Shown here in pieces: positions 18,050 through 27,580 of a DNA stretch of 53,335 nt (its first letter is position 1; the number at the start of each line of letters is the position of its first letter). Made by a program: the position numbers and the translations under genes. The DNA comes from Paraburkholderia franconis (GTDB lineage: Bacteria; Pseudomonadota; Gammaproteobacteria; Burkholderiales; Burkholderiaceae). Where the stretch lies: NCBI RefSeq assembly GCF_009362735.1, contig NZ_WHNP01000053.1:1-53335 (forward strand), given 5' to 3'. The notes under the pieces were generated by a model. That model was not told the DNA's origin. It did no database searches and worked only from the letters and a program-made list of their open reading frames with translations.

Positions 18050-18865
18050 ATGACACTCGTCCCAACTCTGACAGACGCGATCATCACCCGCAGTGGACGG
18101 GTCGTGACGTTGACGCTGAATCGTGACGACGTCCGCAACGAATTGACTGGCACAAAGCTGGTCGAGGATATCGAGAGGACGGTCGCGTGGATCAATGCAA
18201 ACGAAGAAGTGGCGGCCCTGATTATCACTGGCGCTGGCAAGGCATTTTCTTCGGGCGGGAATATCAAGCATATGTTTCACCGCGAAGGCAGCTTCGGTGG
18301 TGACGTCTACGAGGTTCAGAACCGCTATCGTGCCGGGATACAGCGGATTCCGCTGGCCATGCAGAAGCTCGAGGTGCCGTCCATTGCCGCAATCAATGGA
18401 GCAGCTGTGGGCGCCGGCTTCGACCTCGCATGTATGTGTGACATCCGGCTGGCGGTGCCCGATGCCATCCTGGGCGAGACGTTTGTGAACGTCGGCATTA
18501 TTCCGGGCGACGGTGGCGCGTGGTTCCTGCAGCGTCTCGTTGGTTACGAGCGTGCGGCTGAGCTGACCTTCTCAGGACGCACCTTCAAAGGCGAAGAAGC
18601 AAAGGCAATGGGCATTGTCCTTGACGTTGCGGCACCTGACGACCTGCTCGAGGCCGCACAGCGTCTCGCGCAAGGTTTCGCCGGCAAGCCGCCTCAGGCG
18701 CTGCGTTTGACCAAGCGGCTGATGAAGAGCGCGCAGCGGATGGAACTCGCGGACTTCCTTGAGCACTGCGCAGTCTTCCAGGGCATATGCCACAACACCG
18801 GCGACCATATTGAAGCGCTTGCAGCAACGCTCGAGAAGCGGCTACCCATCTTCAAAGGGCATTAG
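18050..18865 (+). CDS. Crotonase-family protein with isomerase-like active site
   Basis: A 271-aa enoyl-CoA hydratase/isomerase family protein. The fold motifs AFSSGGNIKHM and NGAAVGAGFDLACMCD are clear. Unlike the first crotonase of the operon, the positions of the two hydratase glutamates are changed: the first is aspartate (GAGFDLAC) and the second falls in GETFVNVG, while a PGDGG aspartate appears, as in several enoyl- or dienoyl-CoA isomerases. ATG 18050 has GGAG six bases upstream; ATG 18032 overlaps the previous stop and is the alternative. It is the third gene of the operon. An isomerase rather than hydratase role is inference. Confidence 0.9.
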   Translation: MTLVPTLTDAIITRSGRVVTLTLNRDDVRNELTGTKLVEDIERTVAWINANEEVAALIITGAGKAFSSGGNIKHMFHREGSFGGDVYEVQNRYRAGIQRIPLAMQKLEVPSIAAINGAAVGAGFDLACMCDIRLAVPDAILGETFVNVGIIPGDGGAWFLQRLVGYERAAELTFSGRTFKGEEAKAMGIVLDVAAPDDLLEAAQRLAQGFAGKPPQALRLTKRLMKSAQRMELADFLEHCAVFQGICHNTGDHIEALAATLEKRLPIFKGH

Positions 18866-18891
18866 TCTCATACGCCGAAGCGGGCCTTGAG

Positions 18892-19534
18892 GGTTCTGGT
18901 GCAAATCGAAACGGCCGGGGTGTTACCCTCGGTTTTTTCCAACGCAAGCCCGCAATGTCGGAGACATGGATTGGTTATTCAATGGCCGCCACTTCGACCG
19001 CGAAGTCATCGTGCTGTGTGTTCGCTGGTACCTTCGTTACAAGCTCAGCCTTCGCGACCTCGTCGAAATGATGGCCGAACGCGGCTTGTCGCTCGCACAC
19101 ACCACGATCATGCGTTGGGTCCAGCGCTTCACGCCCGAGTTCGTCAAGCGCTGGAATCGCTTTGCCGTGCCAGCCGGTCAGTCGTGGCGGGTCGATAAGA
19201 CGTACGTGAACATCCATGGCAAATGGGCCTACCCCTACTGTGCGGTTGATCGAACCGGCAAAACGGTCGACTTCCGGCTCAGCACAAGGCGTTGTCCATG
19301 CAGCCAAAGCCTTCTTCGCGAGGGCCACCAGCAGCCAGGGGCGCGCTCCAAAAACGTTCACGCTGGGCCGCTACCGGCGTCGCACCGGGCGGTGCGCGAA
19401 ATGACGGACGCGTTGCTGCCAGACGACACGACAGTACGGTCGTCAAAGTACCTGAACAATCTGATCGAGCAGGATCATCGTCACGTCAAGTCAGGGTCAA
19501 CGCGATGCTTGCCTTCAAACGCTTCAGGAATGCA
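18892..19534 (+). pseudogene. IS6-family element with broken transposase (copy C)
   Basis: The left end GGTTCTGGTGCAAATC (18892-18907) is intact. The transposase starts near 18966 with DWLFNGRHFDREVIVLCVRW and keeps the helix-turn-helix and the first aspartate in WRVDKTYVNIHG, where the usual following glutamate is lysine. At about 19290 the frame is lost; the family motifs reappear in shifted frames (ASHRAVREM, SSKYLNNLIEQDHRHVKS). The element stops after the FKRFRNA segment near 19534, so its right end is missing. Not functional. Confidence 0.85.
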
Positions 19535-19846
19535 CGGGAGCCCGCGAAATCTTCTTCATTGCCCGTTAGCTCGAAACCTTCCAGCGACAGCTGATCGCCG
19601 AACAACAAGCTTCGGAAGTGGAACTCGTGCAGGACGCCGTCCGCATCCGGCATGCGTGAACTTCGGATATTCGACGAGGCGAACGTTCCCGAGACGCGCC
19701 ATCTCCGGGTTGAAACAACGGCTGCAGAGCACGCGAAATGCGTCGTCCGGCAAAGCGGCGCTGACGACATCCTGTGATAATGAATGCGCCCCGCACTGGG
19801 CACAGGTTGTACCGGCCGCGCTCACTTGCGCTGAACCGGCTGCCAT
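19535..19846 (-). pseudogene. Zinc-ribbon-like hypothetical protein, frameshifted and cut by IS6
   Basis: The N-terminus reads TTCAQCGAHSLSQDVVSA, then FRVLCSRCFNPEMARL, two CxxC pairs typical of a small zinc-binding hypothetical family common in Burkholderia. After YPKFTHA the frame shifts once, and the continuation GVLHEFHFRSLLFGDQLSLE fits the same protein. The C-terminal part is missing at the junction with IS6 copy C. The family has no known function. The homology is from memory of the family pattern, not from a search. Confidence 0.65.
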
Positions 19847-20035
19847 TCTCGTAACCCTTGCAAGCCAGAGGGCACTGCTTTTCTCGAACTCCGTCGGACG
19901 ATTGCATCAATCGCAAACGGTTTCGGTAATCCGGCCGTTCTCGGCCCTGAAACGAGTACGTTACCCCATCTATGTCGACAGCCTTTAGTCAAACGTAGTT
20001 TCGGTGAAGTCCCTCACACGAACCATCGCCGCCCC

Positions 20036-21022
20036 TCAGTCCGTCTCGATCCCTAACGCCGTAATCAAGCGCTCACGCCGCGAAAGCGCCTGCAACGACC
20101 GCTTGCCCAAGTGCGTCGCGACCAGATTGAGCAGGCCTTCACAAAAGATCAGATACGCGCCCATGCTGGTGGTGAAGAAGCTGCTCTCATGGGGGATCAG
20201 AAACGCGTGACGTGCGGGCGGCACCAGCGGCGACGCGAGCGTATCGGTGATCGCGATCACGATCATGCCGGCCGCGGCGGCCGCCACGGCAGCCTCGGCG
20301 ACGCTGCGCGTATAAGGCGCGACGCTCGACACCACGACCACGTCACCCGGCTGCAATTGCGCGAGTCCTTCCGCGACGCCGAGTCCCTGCACATCGAGCA
20401 ATGCGACATCGGTGCGGATCATCCCGAGCCCATAACAAAGAAAACTCGCGAGCGCGCTGAACTGCCGCAAGCCATGCACGCGCACGCGCGGCGCGTCAGC
20501 AAGCAAAGCCGCCGCGTCACGCAGATCCGCAGCAGACAGGCGCGCAAGAAACGTCTCGACGTTGCTGATCGATTCACGCGCCAGTTGCGCCACGACGTGG
20601 ACCTCGGGCGACGTCGCACCATCGACGGGCGTCTGCGCGCGCGCTTTCTTGCCAGCGACCAGCCGTTCCGCCTGATGCGTATGGAAATGCCGATGACGCT
20701 GGGCGAGTGAGTCGCGAAACACGCTCTGAAAGTCCGCAAAGCCCGCATAGCCGAGCTTCGTGCTAAGCCGCGTCAACGTCGACGCATTCACGTCCAGCGC
20801 CGTCGCCAGATCGGTAATCGTACGGAAGGCGACTTCCTCCGGCCGTTCGAGCAGCCGCCCCAGCACCGTATGCGCCTTGCCGCCGAGCGAAAGCCCTGCC
20901 TCGTCGCGGCCGATGCGCACCGCCAGTTCGCGCAGCGCGTCCACGCTACGCGGCGTGTCAGGCGCCCTCGTCTTGTCGTTATTCGCAGCCGTGCGGCGCG
21001 TCTTGCGTTTGTCTGTGTCCAT
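20036..21022 (-). CDS. MurR/RpiR-family transcriptional regulator (second)
   Basis: A 328-aa regulator with a charged, probably disordered N-terminal tail of about 30 residues, a helix-turn-helix (TITDLATALDVNASTLTRLS, about residues 67-86) and a SIS domain (RVRVHGLRQFSALASFLCYG; DVVVVSSVAPYTRSVAEA; VIAITDTLASPLVP). It is a relative of the RpiR protein at 13782 but clearly diverged. The start overlaps the end of a decayed C45 peptidase gene on the same strand, reproducing the RpiR-plus-C45 pairing seen upstream. With its partner dead, its target is unclear. Confidence 0.9.
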   Translation of the reverse strand: MDTDKRKTRRTAANNDKTRAPDTPRSVDALRELAVRIGRDEAGLSLGGKAHTVLGRLLERPEEVAFRTITDLATALDVNASTLTRLSTKLGYAGFADFQSVFRDSLAQRHRHFHTHQAERLVAGKKARAQTPVDGATSPEVHVVAQLARESISNVETFLARLSAADLRDAAALLADAPRVRVHGLRQFSALASFLCYGLGMIRTDVALLDVQGLGVAEGLAQLQPGDVVVVSSVAPYTRSVAEAAVAAAAAGMIVIAITDTLASPLVPPARHAFLIPHESSFFTTSMGAYLIFCEGLLNLVATHLGKRSLQALSRRERLITALGIETD

Positions 21023-21653
21023 CGATCAACCGATACCGGGGCGGCATCCCAGGCTGTTCATAAACATCCCATTCTATGTGAGACGCCTTGATCACGATAT
21101 CGGCGGTTACGACGGCGGGGTCGGCGCGATAGATCGGCAGCGACGCATCGTGCCTGTCGGCGAGGATCGCAAGCGGATCGGGCGCGCGCCCTGCTTCGTG
21201 CGCCGCGCTGCTGCCGGTCACCCGACGAATCCGTCACGACCTGGGCACAGCGGCTCATTGCCGGATGGATCGCATGAGATGCGGCCGTTTCCGTGTTGCG
21301 CGACAACCTACGCGCGGGCGGCTTCCATGATTCGCATGCAGCGACGGCTCCATGATCGCCTGCACCGAACAGCCGCGCTGTACTCGACGCTCAGCAACGC
21401 AGCACTCGCGCAATGCCCGAGCGTCAGCGAGACCGCGCGCATCCAGCACGGCGCGGGTCAGCACCATGCGTGGCACGACCGCCTTGACCTGGCGCTGCCG
21501 CAGATTGTTCACGGTGACGGCAAGCCCCGCGTCCGTCAGGGCGAACGTATGGCCTGGCAGCGAGCCGGGATACACGAAGGCCGCAAAGCCGGGACTGCCT
21601 TCGAGGCGGCACTCGGCAATCGCGCAATGTCCCGCAAAAACGGGGGCCCCGTC
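21004..21653 (-). pseudogene. Decayed C45-family peptidase gene
   Basis: Three shifted frames together match the C45 protein at 10293: FAAFVYPGSLPGHTFALTDAG followed by VVPRMVLTRAVLDARGLADA; then AQVVTDSSGDRQQ; then SLPIYRADP near the C-terminus. The 5' part, including the catalytic cysteine region, is missing at the junction with IS6 copy D at 21654. At least two frameshifts lie between 21200 and 21400. The last codons overlap the start of the second RpiR gene. Non-functional. Confidence 0.82.
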
Positions 21654-22075
21654 GGTTCTGGTGCAAATCGGAGAGGCCGGGGTGTTACCCGGTGTTACCC
21701 TCGGGTTTTTTCGAACGCGAGCTTGCAATGAGTACGCTCGGAGACATCGATTGGTTGTTCAATGGTCGCCACTTCGACTGTGAAGTCATCGTCTGTGGGT
21801 TCGCTGGTACCTGCATTAAAAGCTCAGCGTTCGAGACCTCGTCGAAATCATGGCCGAACGTGGCCTATCGCACGAACACACGACGATCATGCGCTGGGTC
21901 AAGCGCTTCAGGCCGGAGTTCGTCAAGTGCTGGAATCGCTTTGACATGACGGCCGGTCAGTCGTGGCGAGTCGACGAGACGCATGTGAAGATCCGTGGTA
22001 ATTAGGCCTACCTCTGCCGCGCGGTTGACCGGGTCGGAAATACGGTTGACTGGTCGTGCTCACGATGACACGTTC
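21654..22075 (+). pseudogene. IS6-family element remnant (copy D)
   Basis: The left end at 21654-21669 is identical to that of copy C. A ten-base piece (GGTGTTACCC) is duplicated just inside the end. The transposase begins as STLGDIDWLFNGRHFDCEVIV and then shifts frame several times; the first-aspartate motif VDETHVKIRGN is still legible near 21973 and is followed by a stop. Recognisable sequence fades by about 22075. Non-functional. Confidence 0.8.
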
Positions 22076-22784
22076 GCCGATGCTTCGTGACGACGATGCT
22101 GCAAACGCGCAGGTCGCAGTGTAACAATGCTTTTTTTGCTGATCGAGGGTTGAAACTGACTTTCTTCAGGTGCAGGCTCCGGGCGGAGATGTTGCCTGCG
22201 GACTCGGCTGACAACTTCAAGAGTCGGATTCCCAGCTTCAGATATCGAGCGCCAATGTCCCTTCCTCGCCAGGTTGCTGACGTTGGGAGGATTTCGTGAG
22301 GGACCGCTTTGGCCGAATCCGGAAGTACGTCGACTGCCGGCTGCTCGTCCCGTCGCAGCACCGAACTTCCGCAGTCGAGTGCGGATTCAACCGGTCGTGC
22401 CTGGATCCAGGCCGTATTTCTCTGTTCATGACTTTTGCATTGCGACAAGCCATCGACGAAGTCCGGCAGGAAACACGAACGGAAAAAAACGCCTTGCCCA
22501 TCCGCGGCGTTCATACATGTAAACATGCGCGGCGAACGTGGTCCGTTCGCGCCATCGACAACATTCCTCTTCGTCGTGTCGTTCGCGGAACCCGTGCCAG
22601 TACGCCCTCTTCATGGGCAAGGTTTTGCCCTGCAACCACGGATCGCGCGAGCGGCGGCCACGTACGGATCGCTCGCTGCCACCAGCGGCGCCCCGTTTCC
22701 CGGTCGGTCCATACAATCGATCGTCAAAGGGCACCTTTGGCGAAGCCGCCGGCGTCCTGCGCATGCGCGGCGGCTCGGGCCCCC
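22076..22784. other. Non-coding stretch with an IS30-end-like 18-mer
   Basis: About 700 bases between an IS6 remnant and the DUF6494 gene. Open frames exist on both strands but none shows a family signature. The only recognisable item is an 18-base match to the IS30 terminal repeat at 22380. Confidence 0.5.
22380..22397 (+). repeat. Solo 18-bp copy of the IS30 terminal repeat core
   Basis: TGCGGATTCAACCGGTCG is identical to bases 4-21 of the IS30 inverted repeat at 8471. No transposase sequence flanks it. It could be the residue of a lost element or a terminus-like target of the kind some IS30 enzymes prefer. Confidence 0.6.
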
Positions 22785-22991
22785 TCATTCGAGCGCAACG
22801 TCACCGTTAAACGGAACCTTCAGCTTCAGGCCGGCGACTTCGAGCGTAATGGTGGCCGGCAGGGTTTCGTTTCCTTTCACGTCGCCGCTGGCCAAGGCCT
22901 TCTCGACCGCATGCTCGATCTCGCGCTGCGCGGCAACGCCGAAGGACTTCAAAAGCTTGCGAATGCTCAGGTTCAACGCTTCGTCGTTCAT
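22785..22991 (-). CDS. DUF6494 family protein
   Basis: A 68-aa small cytoplasmic protein matching the DUF6494 pattern: NLSIRKLLKSFGVAAQREIE, then AVEKALASGD and GNETLPATITLEVAGLKLKV. The ATG at 22991 has AGGAG six bases upstream; an ATG two codons earlier is too close to the same Shine-Dalgarno sequence. The family is widespread in proteobacteria and has no known function. It stands alone among decayed sequence, yet its frame is intact. Confidence 0.85.
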   Translation of the reverse strand: MNDEALNLSIRKLLKSFGVAAQREIEHAVEKALASGDVKGNETLPATITLEVAGLKLKVPFNGDVALE

Positions 22992-23758
22992 GTTCATCTC
23001 CTGATTCCAATGAGAACGCGTCAGATCGCATCGACACTGCTGCAATTTCGGCCAACTCGGCGGCGCGTGTGATCAGGACATTCCCGTACAGGGCGCCGCG
23101 CACGACGTGCGCTGCTCGCTCGATCGTGAATTGGGGGTTGGGGTGATCCGGATCGACATGATGAAGCAGGCACACCACCCGCAGCGCACAGCAACGGAGC
23201 GCGGGCCGTAAGATCGATTCCAGCGCACTTGTCCGGGCTGGCCCAGACGGTGAAAGCTATTTTCCGCCCGGAGTAGCCCACCCTATCGCTGTCGTCGACG
23301 GTGTCTAAGTGAACGTCTGGAGTTGGGCCGACTGCTGCCCGATACCGATGCGCGTCGCCAATGCGCGCACGGATTCGATACCGCGGTGATCGCTTGGGTA
23401 GCGTCGGTACATAGCGAGGCGATCGGACCCGGCGCGTTAACGCAATTAGTCCGGCGGCGCATCGGCGGATGGCAGTGCCCGATTCGAGACTCAGTGCCCA
23501 CGACCCGCGCCAGACATCGTACGGCAACCCGCTGAGAACCCCGAGCCGGTCGGGATGAAGCATCCCGCCATCGTACGGGTCGGTTATCGCGGGTGCCGTC
23601 TGTCCGGTTTGAGCCAGTGGGCGATGAACGAGACGGTTAATGAACATTCGGCGGCGCGATCACATGACCGTGGGAGCCCAATTCACCGTGTAGCCCCGTT
23701 TACATGCGTTGCCGTCACGCAAACGTCTCGCCTGCGTGTCCGGAAAGAGAAAACGCAC
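22992..23758. other. Intergenic stretch, nothing recognised
   Basis: About 770 bases between DUF6494 and the end of the transporter pseudogene. A 208-codon minus-strand frame is present, but it is rich in arginine and serine in the manner of high-GC shadow frames and has no recognisable domain. Confidence 0.45.
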
Positions 23759-25073
23759 TCACGCACCCGTGGTTTGCACGGCAGCCGTTCGGTCGGTGCC
23801 GCCGTCGATGGGCGCACGCTGCTGCGAGATGTCCTGCCAATGCGATTCGCGAGAAACGCCCACTGCAATCAGCGCGGGAATCGCCATCAGGATCGCATAC
23901 CCCGCGACGAACACGGCCGAGCCGGTCAAGCTGACCAGCATCGTGCCGACGATCGGCGCGATCGATCCGCCCAGCACGGACGCCAGCTGATAGCTCGTCG
24001 ATAGCGCCGTATAGCGCACGCGCGTCGGAAACAGTTCGGCCATGTACGCGGCCATCGGTCCGAGGATGATGCCGTGACACGTGAGACACGCGATGAGCGC
24101 GAGCTGCAGATGCGCAAAGTCGCTACCCGGCGAGAGCGTGAACAGCGTGCATCCCGCGACAGCCGCGCTCAGCAGGTCGACGATCAGCACCGGCTTGCGT
24201 CCGATGCGATCCGACACGTAAGCGGCCACGAGTATCACCGCCACTTCGATCGCCGACGCCCACATCAGCGCGGACAACGCCTGCGGACGGCTGAAGTGCA
24301 GATAGCCCGTCGCGAGTCCGAGCACGAACGTCGAGAACAGATACAGGAACGTGTTTTCCGCCGCCTTCACGAAGAAAGCCTTGCCCATCTGCCGCCAGTT
24401 GCCCTTGCATGCTTCGCGCAGCGACGCGCGCTCGACCGTCTTGTGCGCAGCCGCGAGTTCGGCGAATGCAGCGCCGCGTCCAGAAACCGACGATCACGAG
24501 CAGCGCGGAGATAAAGAACGGAATGCGCCACGCCCATTCGACGAACGCCGAATCGCCATACATCTTCTGCACGATGCCGATCACCAGTGCAGTCAGCACA
24601 TTGGCGAGAGGCCCGGCGAACATCGTGAAGCTGGTCCAGAAGCCGCGTTGCGTACCCGGCATCGACTCGGCGATCATCAGGATCGCGCCCGTCGCTTCGC
24701 CGCCCACGGCGATGCCTTGCAGAATGCGTAGCAGCACGAGCAGCAGCGGCGCGGCGAGTCCGATCGATGCGTAAGTGGGCAGCAGTCCCACGCAGAACGT
24801 GCTGAGACCCATCATCAGCAGGCTGACGACGAGCGTCTTGCGTCGTCCGATGCGGTCGCCGATCATGCCGAACACGATGCCGCCGAGCGGCCGCGCGATG
24901 AAGCCCACCGCGAAAGTCGCGAGCGACAGCAACGTCGCAGCAAGCGGATTGCCCACGACGAAGAACTGCTTGTCGAACACCAGCACCGCACACGCGGCGA
25001 ACACGAAAAAGTCGTACCACTCGAGCGTGGTGCCGATGGTGCAGGCGAACATCAGGTTGGCACGTTTTCTCAT
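23759..25073 (-). pseudogene. MHS-type MFS transporter, frameshifted
   Basis: A metabolite:proton symporter of the MHS group in two frames. The first (from ATG 25073, with GGAG upstream) carries TTLEWYDFFVFAACAVLVF and the MFS loop GDRIGRRKTLVV, up to about VIVGFWTRR. There, near 24465-24475, the frame changes and a few codons appear to be missing. The second frame continues AFAELAAAHKTVERASLREA, then DRIGRKPVLIVDL, to the stop at 23759. All other transmembrane segments are recognisable. Substrates of the group are organic or aromatic acids. It lies downstream of the P450 gene on the same strand and probably was its transporter. Confidence 0.85.
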
Positions 25074-25157
25074 CGCGCTGTGTCTCCGGTTTTGTATCAG
25101 GTGTGAATTGGCGGGGCTGCGCTCTTCGTGCCGGCCTCTTTGTGCCCGCGCGGGCGC

Positions 25158-26638
25158 CTAGAGTTCGATCACCAGCCGCTCGCCGCCGCAGGCGCGCGAA
25201 CAGCAGGTCATCATGCGGTCGTTCGCTTCGCGCTCGCCGCGCGTGAGCACCATGTCGCGATGATCGACGCGGCCCTTCAGCACGCGCACTTCGCACGACC
25301 CGCACAGGCCTTCGCGGCAATCGCTCTGCACGTCGATGTTCGCGTGCTGCAAGGCGTCAAGCACGGTTTGATCCGCGCGTACCGTCAGCACGAGGCCCGA
25401 GTCCTTCAGTTCGACTTCGAACGCCTCTTCTTTCGATGGATCGAGCACGCCCTTCGTCGACGCGAAATGCTCCACGCGCAACGCGTCGCCGGGCCAGTGC
25501 GCGCAGCTCGCTTCGAGCGCCTCCAGCATGCGCGCCGGGCCGCACGCGTAGATGTGCGTGTCCGCGTCGGCTTGTGCGAAGCGCGCCGCGAAGTCGTTGC
25601 GCGTGCCCTCCTCCGACACGTACACATGCAGCCGCTCGCCATGCAATGCGGCAAGCTCGCCGACGAGCGCCATCGATGCGCGCCGCGCGCCGCTGTAGTG
25701 AATCTCATAGTCGATGCCGCGCGCCTTCGCCTCGCGCGCCATCGCGCTGACAGGCGTAATGCCGATGCCGCCCGCGATGAACACGGCCTTCTTCGCATCG
25801 CCTGTGAAGCGGAAATGGTTGCGCGGGCCGCGAATACGGAGCACGTCGCCCGCCTTCACGTTCGCATGGACCCACGACGAGCCGCCGCGGCTTTCCGGTT
25901 CGCGCAGCACGGCGATTTCGAACGCAGCGCGCTCGTTCGGATCGCCGCACAGCGAATACTGGCGCGACAGGCCCGTCTCGCCGCACACCACATCGATATG
26001 CGAGCCGGGCGTCCAGCGCGGCAGCGGCCGTCCATCGGCGGAAACGAGGCGGATGTGCGCGATACGATCGGCGCACGCCGACACGCGCTCGACCTTCACC
26101 GCGCGGCTCACCGCATGCGACGACGGCTCACCGATGCGCACCGCCGCGCGCGGTTCGAGCACCGACGCATCGTTTCGCTCGGGATTGAGCGCCGGGTTCC
26201 ACTCGACATGCAGATGCTCGGCCCGCGAAACGACGTGTTCGGCACATACGTGAAGCGCTGCTCGGCGAGCTTCATATGCGGCAGACGGCGCGTGAGCTCT
26301 TCCAGGAAAATCTGCATCTCCATGCGCGCGAGGTTCTTGCCCATGCACTGATGCGAGCCGTAGCCGAACGTCAGCTGATCGCTGGCGTTTTCGCGGCGGA
26401 TGTCGAACAGATCCGCGTCGGCGAAACGCGCTTCGTGGTGATTCGCCGACGACGTGACGATCAGCAGCTTTGAGCCCGCCGGAATGTCGATGCCGCCGAT
26501 TACGACGTCCTTCGTCGCGAGCCGCCGCCACGCCGCCACCGATCCGTTATGGCGCAGGCATTCCTCGACCGCGTTCGGAGTGAGGTCCGGTTCTTCGCAG
26601 ATGTCGCGCCACGCTTGCGGATGCTGCAGCAGCAGCTT
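25158..26638 (-). pseudogene. CYP116B-like self-sufficient cytochrome P450, 5'-truncated and frameshifted
   Basis: Remains of a fusion protein: P450 heme domain, FMN/NADH reductase and [2Fe-2S] ferredoxin. The heme part begins at LLLQHPQAWRDICEEPDL and includes the cysteine ligand in FGYGSHQCMGKNLARMEM. One base is missing near 26220, between NTSFRGP and EHLHVEWNPALN. The reductase shows SRQYSLCGDP and FIAGGIGITPVSAMAR, and the ferredoxin CREGLCGSCEVRVLKG with a final cysteine in MMTCC. The first half of the heme domain is gone at the Tn3 boundary. Relatives hydroxylate aromatic or thiocarbamate compounds. Confidence 0.88.
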
Positions 26639-26677
26639 GGCTATTTTTTGCCCATCCCCCGAAAACTGAAAAACCTC
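26639..26677 (+). repeat. Tn3-type left terminal inverted repeat
   Basis: Reading inward it is GGCTATTTTTTGCCCATC followed by the conserved CCCCCGAAAACTGAAAA. It differs from the right end by single-base length changes in the T-run and A-run and a few substitutions. Its outer boundary is uncertain by two bases, since TT precedes GGCT at both ends. Confidence 0.75.
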
Positions 26678-26738
26678 CTCAAACGCTTGCCGGCAAAGGC
26701 ACGCCGGGAATGCATAGTGGCGAAATTCGCCGACCAAA

Positions 26739-27407
26739 CTATGTTGCAGACAGGGAATCGCGTTCCTGCAAGGCACGCTGCAAATCCCTGCTGCGTTCGC
26801 TAGCCGGACCGGGCGACTCCTCCAGCAATCGATGGAGCAAGACTTTCAGGTCAGAGACGTAGGCAGGTGCCCACGGCTGAGCGGATGCAATTGCCCGAAT
26901 CAGGGCACGGTACTCTCCGTACTGGTCGGAGGTGATCGCCGCGACAACTTTCGCGGCGAATTCCATCGGTCCGACGTCTGCGTCGACGCTTACCCTGACC
27001 AGATCGGAGCAGGCCTCGTCGAAAACGCAGCTGACTTCCCTTCCCTCTTCGGTCGTACGCTCAAAGATTGTTCCGGCCAGCGTGAAGAGCTGCCACATCA
27101 GAGCTGGCGCAAGATCGGGCGCCGCCCCGGAAACATTCGAGGCAATGGTGACCCGCATGGCGTCGAGTTCGTCGGCCAGTCCGTCCACCTGCTCCGCGTC
27201 GAGAAATGACGTTTGCGCGCCGAACTCACTGATCCACTGGCGAACGGCATCCGCAACGTTTTCGCCTTTTTGTGCGGACAGCTCGAATTGCAACCGACGA
27301 CGCATGCACGGGTTCGTCATGGCCGCCTCGGCCAGCAGCGTCGCCAGGCGTTCTGGTCCGACAGCCGCCAGCGCTTTGGCATCGATCGGATTCTCCTCGT
27401 TCGACAT
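26739..27407 (-). CDS. DUF6880-like protein, transposon passenger
   Basis: A 222-aa protein. The N-terminal segment AVGPERLATLLAEAAMTNPCMRRRLQFEL strongly resembles the start of DUF6880 proteins, which are usually longer (around 400 aa), so this is a short version. The rest is acidic and helical with no catalytic motif that I recognise. ATG 27407 has a strong AGGAGG five bases upstream. It lies between the left transposon end and the divergent transposase gene, and its stop is only about 60 bases from the inverted repeat, so it travels with the element. Function unknown. Confidence 0.7.
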   Translation of the reverse strand: MSNEENPIDAKALAAVGPERLATLLAEAAMTNPCMRRRLQFELSAQKGENVADAVRQWISEFGAQTSFLDAEQVDGLADELDAMRVTIASNVSGAAPDLAPALMWQLFTLAGTIFERTTEEGREVSCVFDEACSDLVRVSVDADVGPMEFAAKVVAAITSDQYGEYRALIRAIASAQPWAPAYVSDLKVLLHRLLEESPGPASERSRDLQRALQERDSLSAT

Positions 27408-27580
27408 TGCTCCTCCTGCAGAATGAAAGCCGCTGAGGCCACGGTTACTGTGAAATGGTGGATCGCCCGGTTGTGCTACGTTCGGCAAGGCAACTCAAGG
27501 CCCGCCCCCAGCCCGCAAGCTCACGCTCAGGCAAAGCGAAACCCTGATTCCCACTTGCGCGCGTTCAAGAATATAAACTC

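Noticed and set aside
22008..22526. 172-codon minus-strand open frame across the IS6 copy D remnant
   Set aside because: It starts in unassigned DNA and ends inside remnant IS sequence; no family similarity.
23021..23647. 208-codon minus-strand open frame
   Set aside because: No domain, no ribosome binding site and shadow-like composition; kept as unassigned intergenic sequence.
25128..26351. 407-codon plus-strand open frame
   Set aside because: Antisense to the P450 reductase/ferredoxin region, whose motifs are unmistakable on the minus strand.
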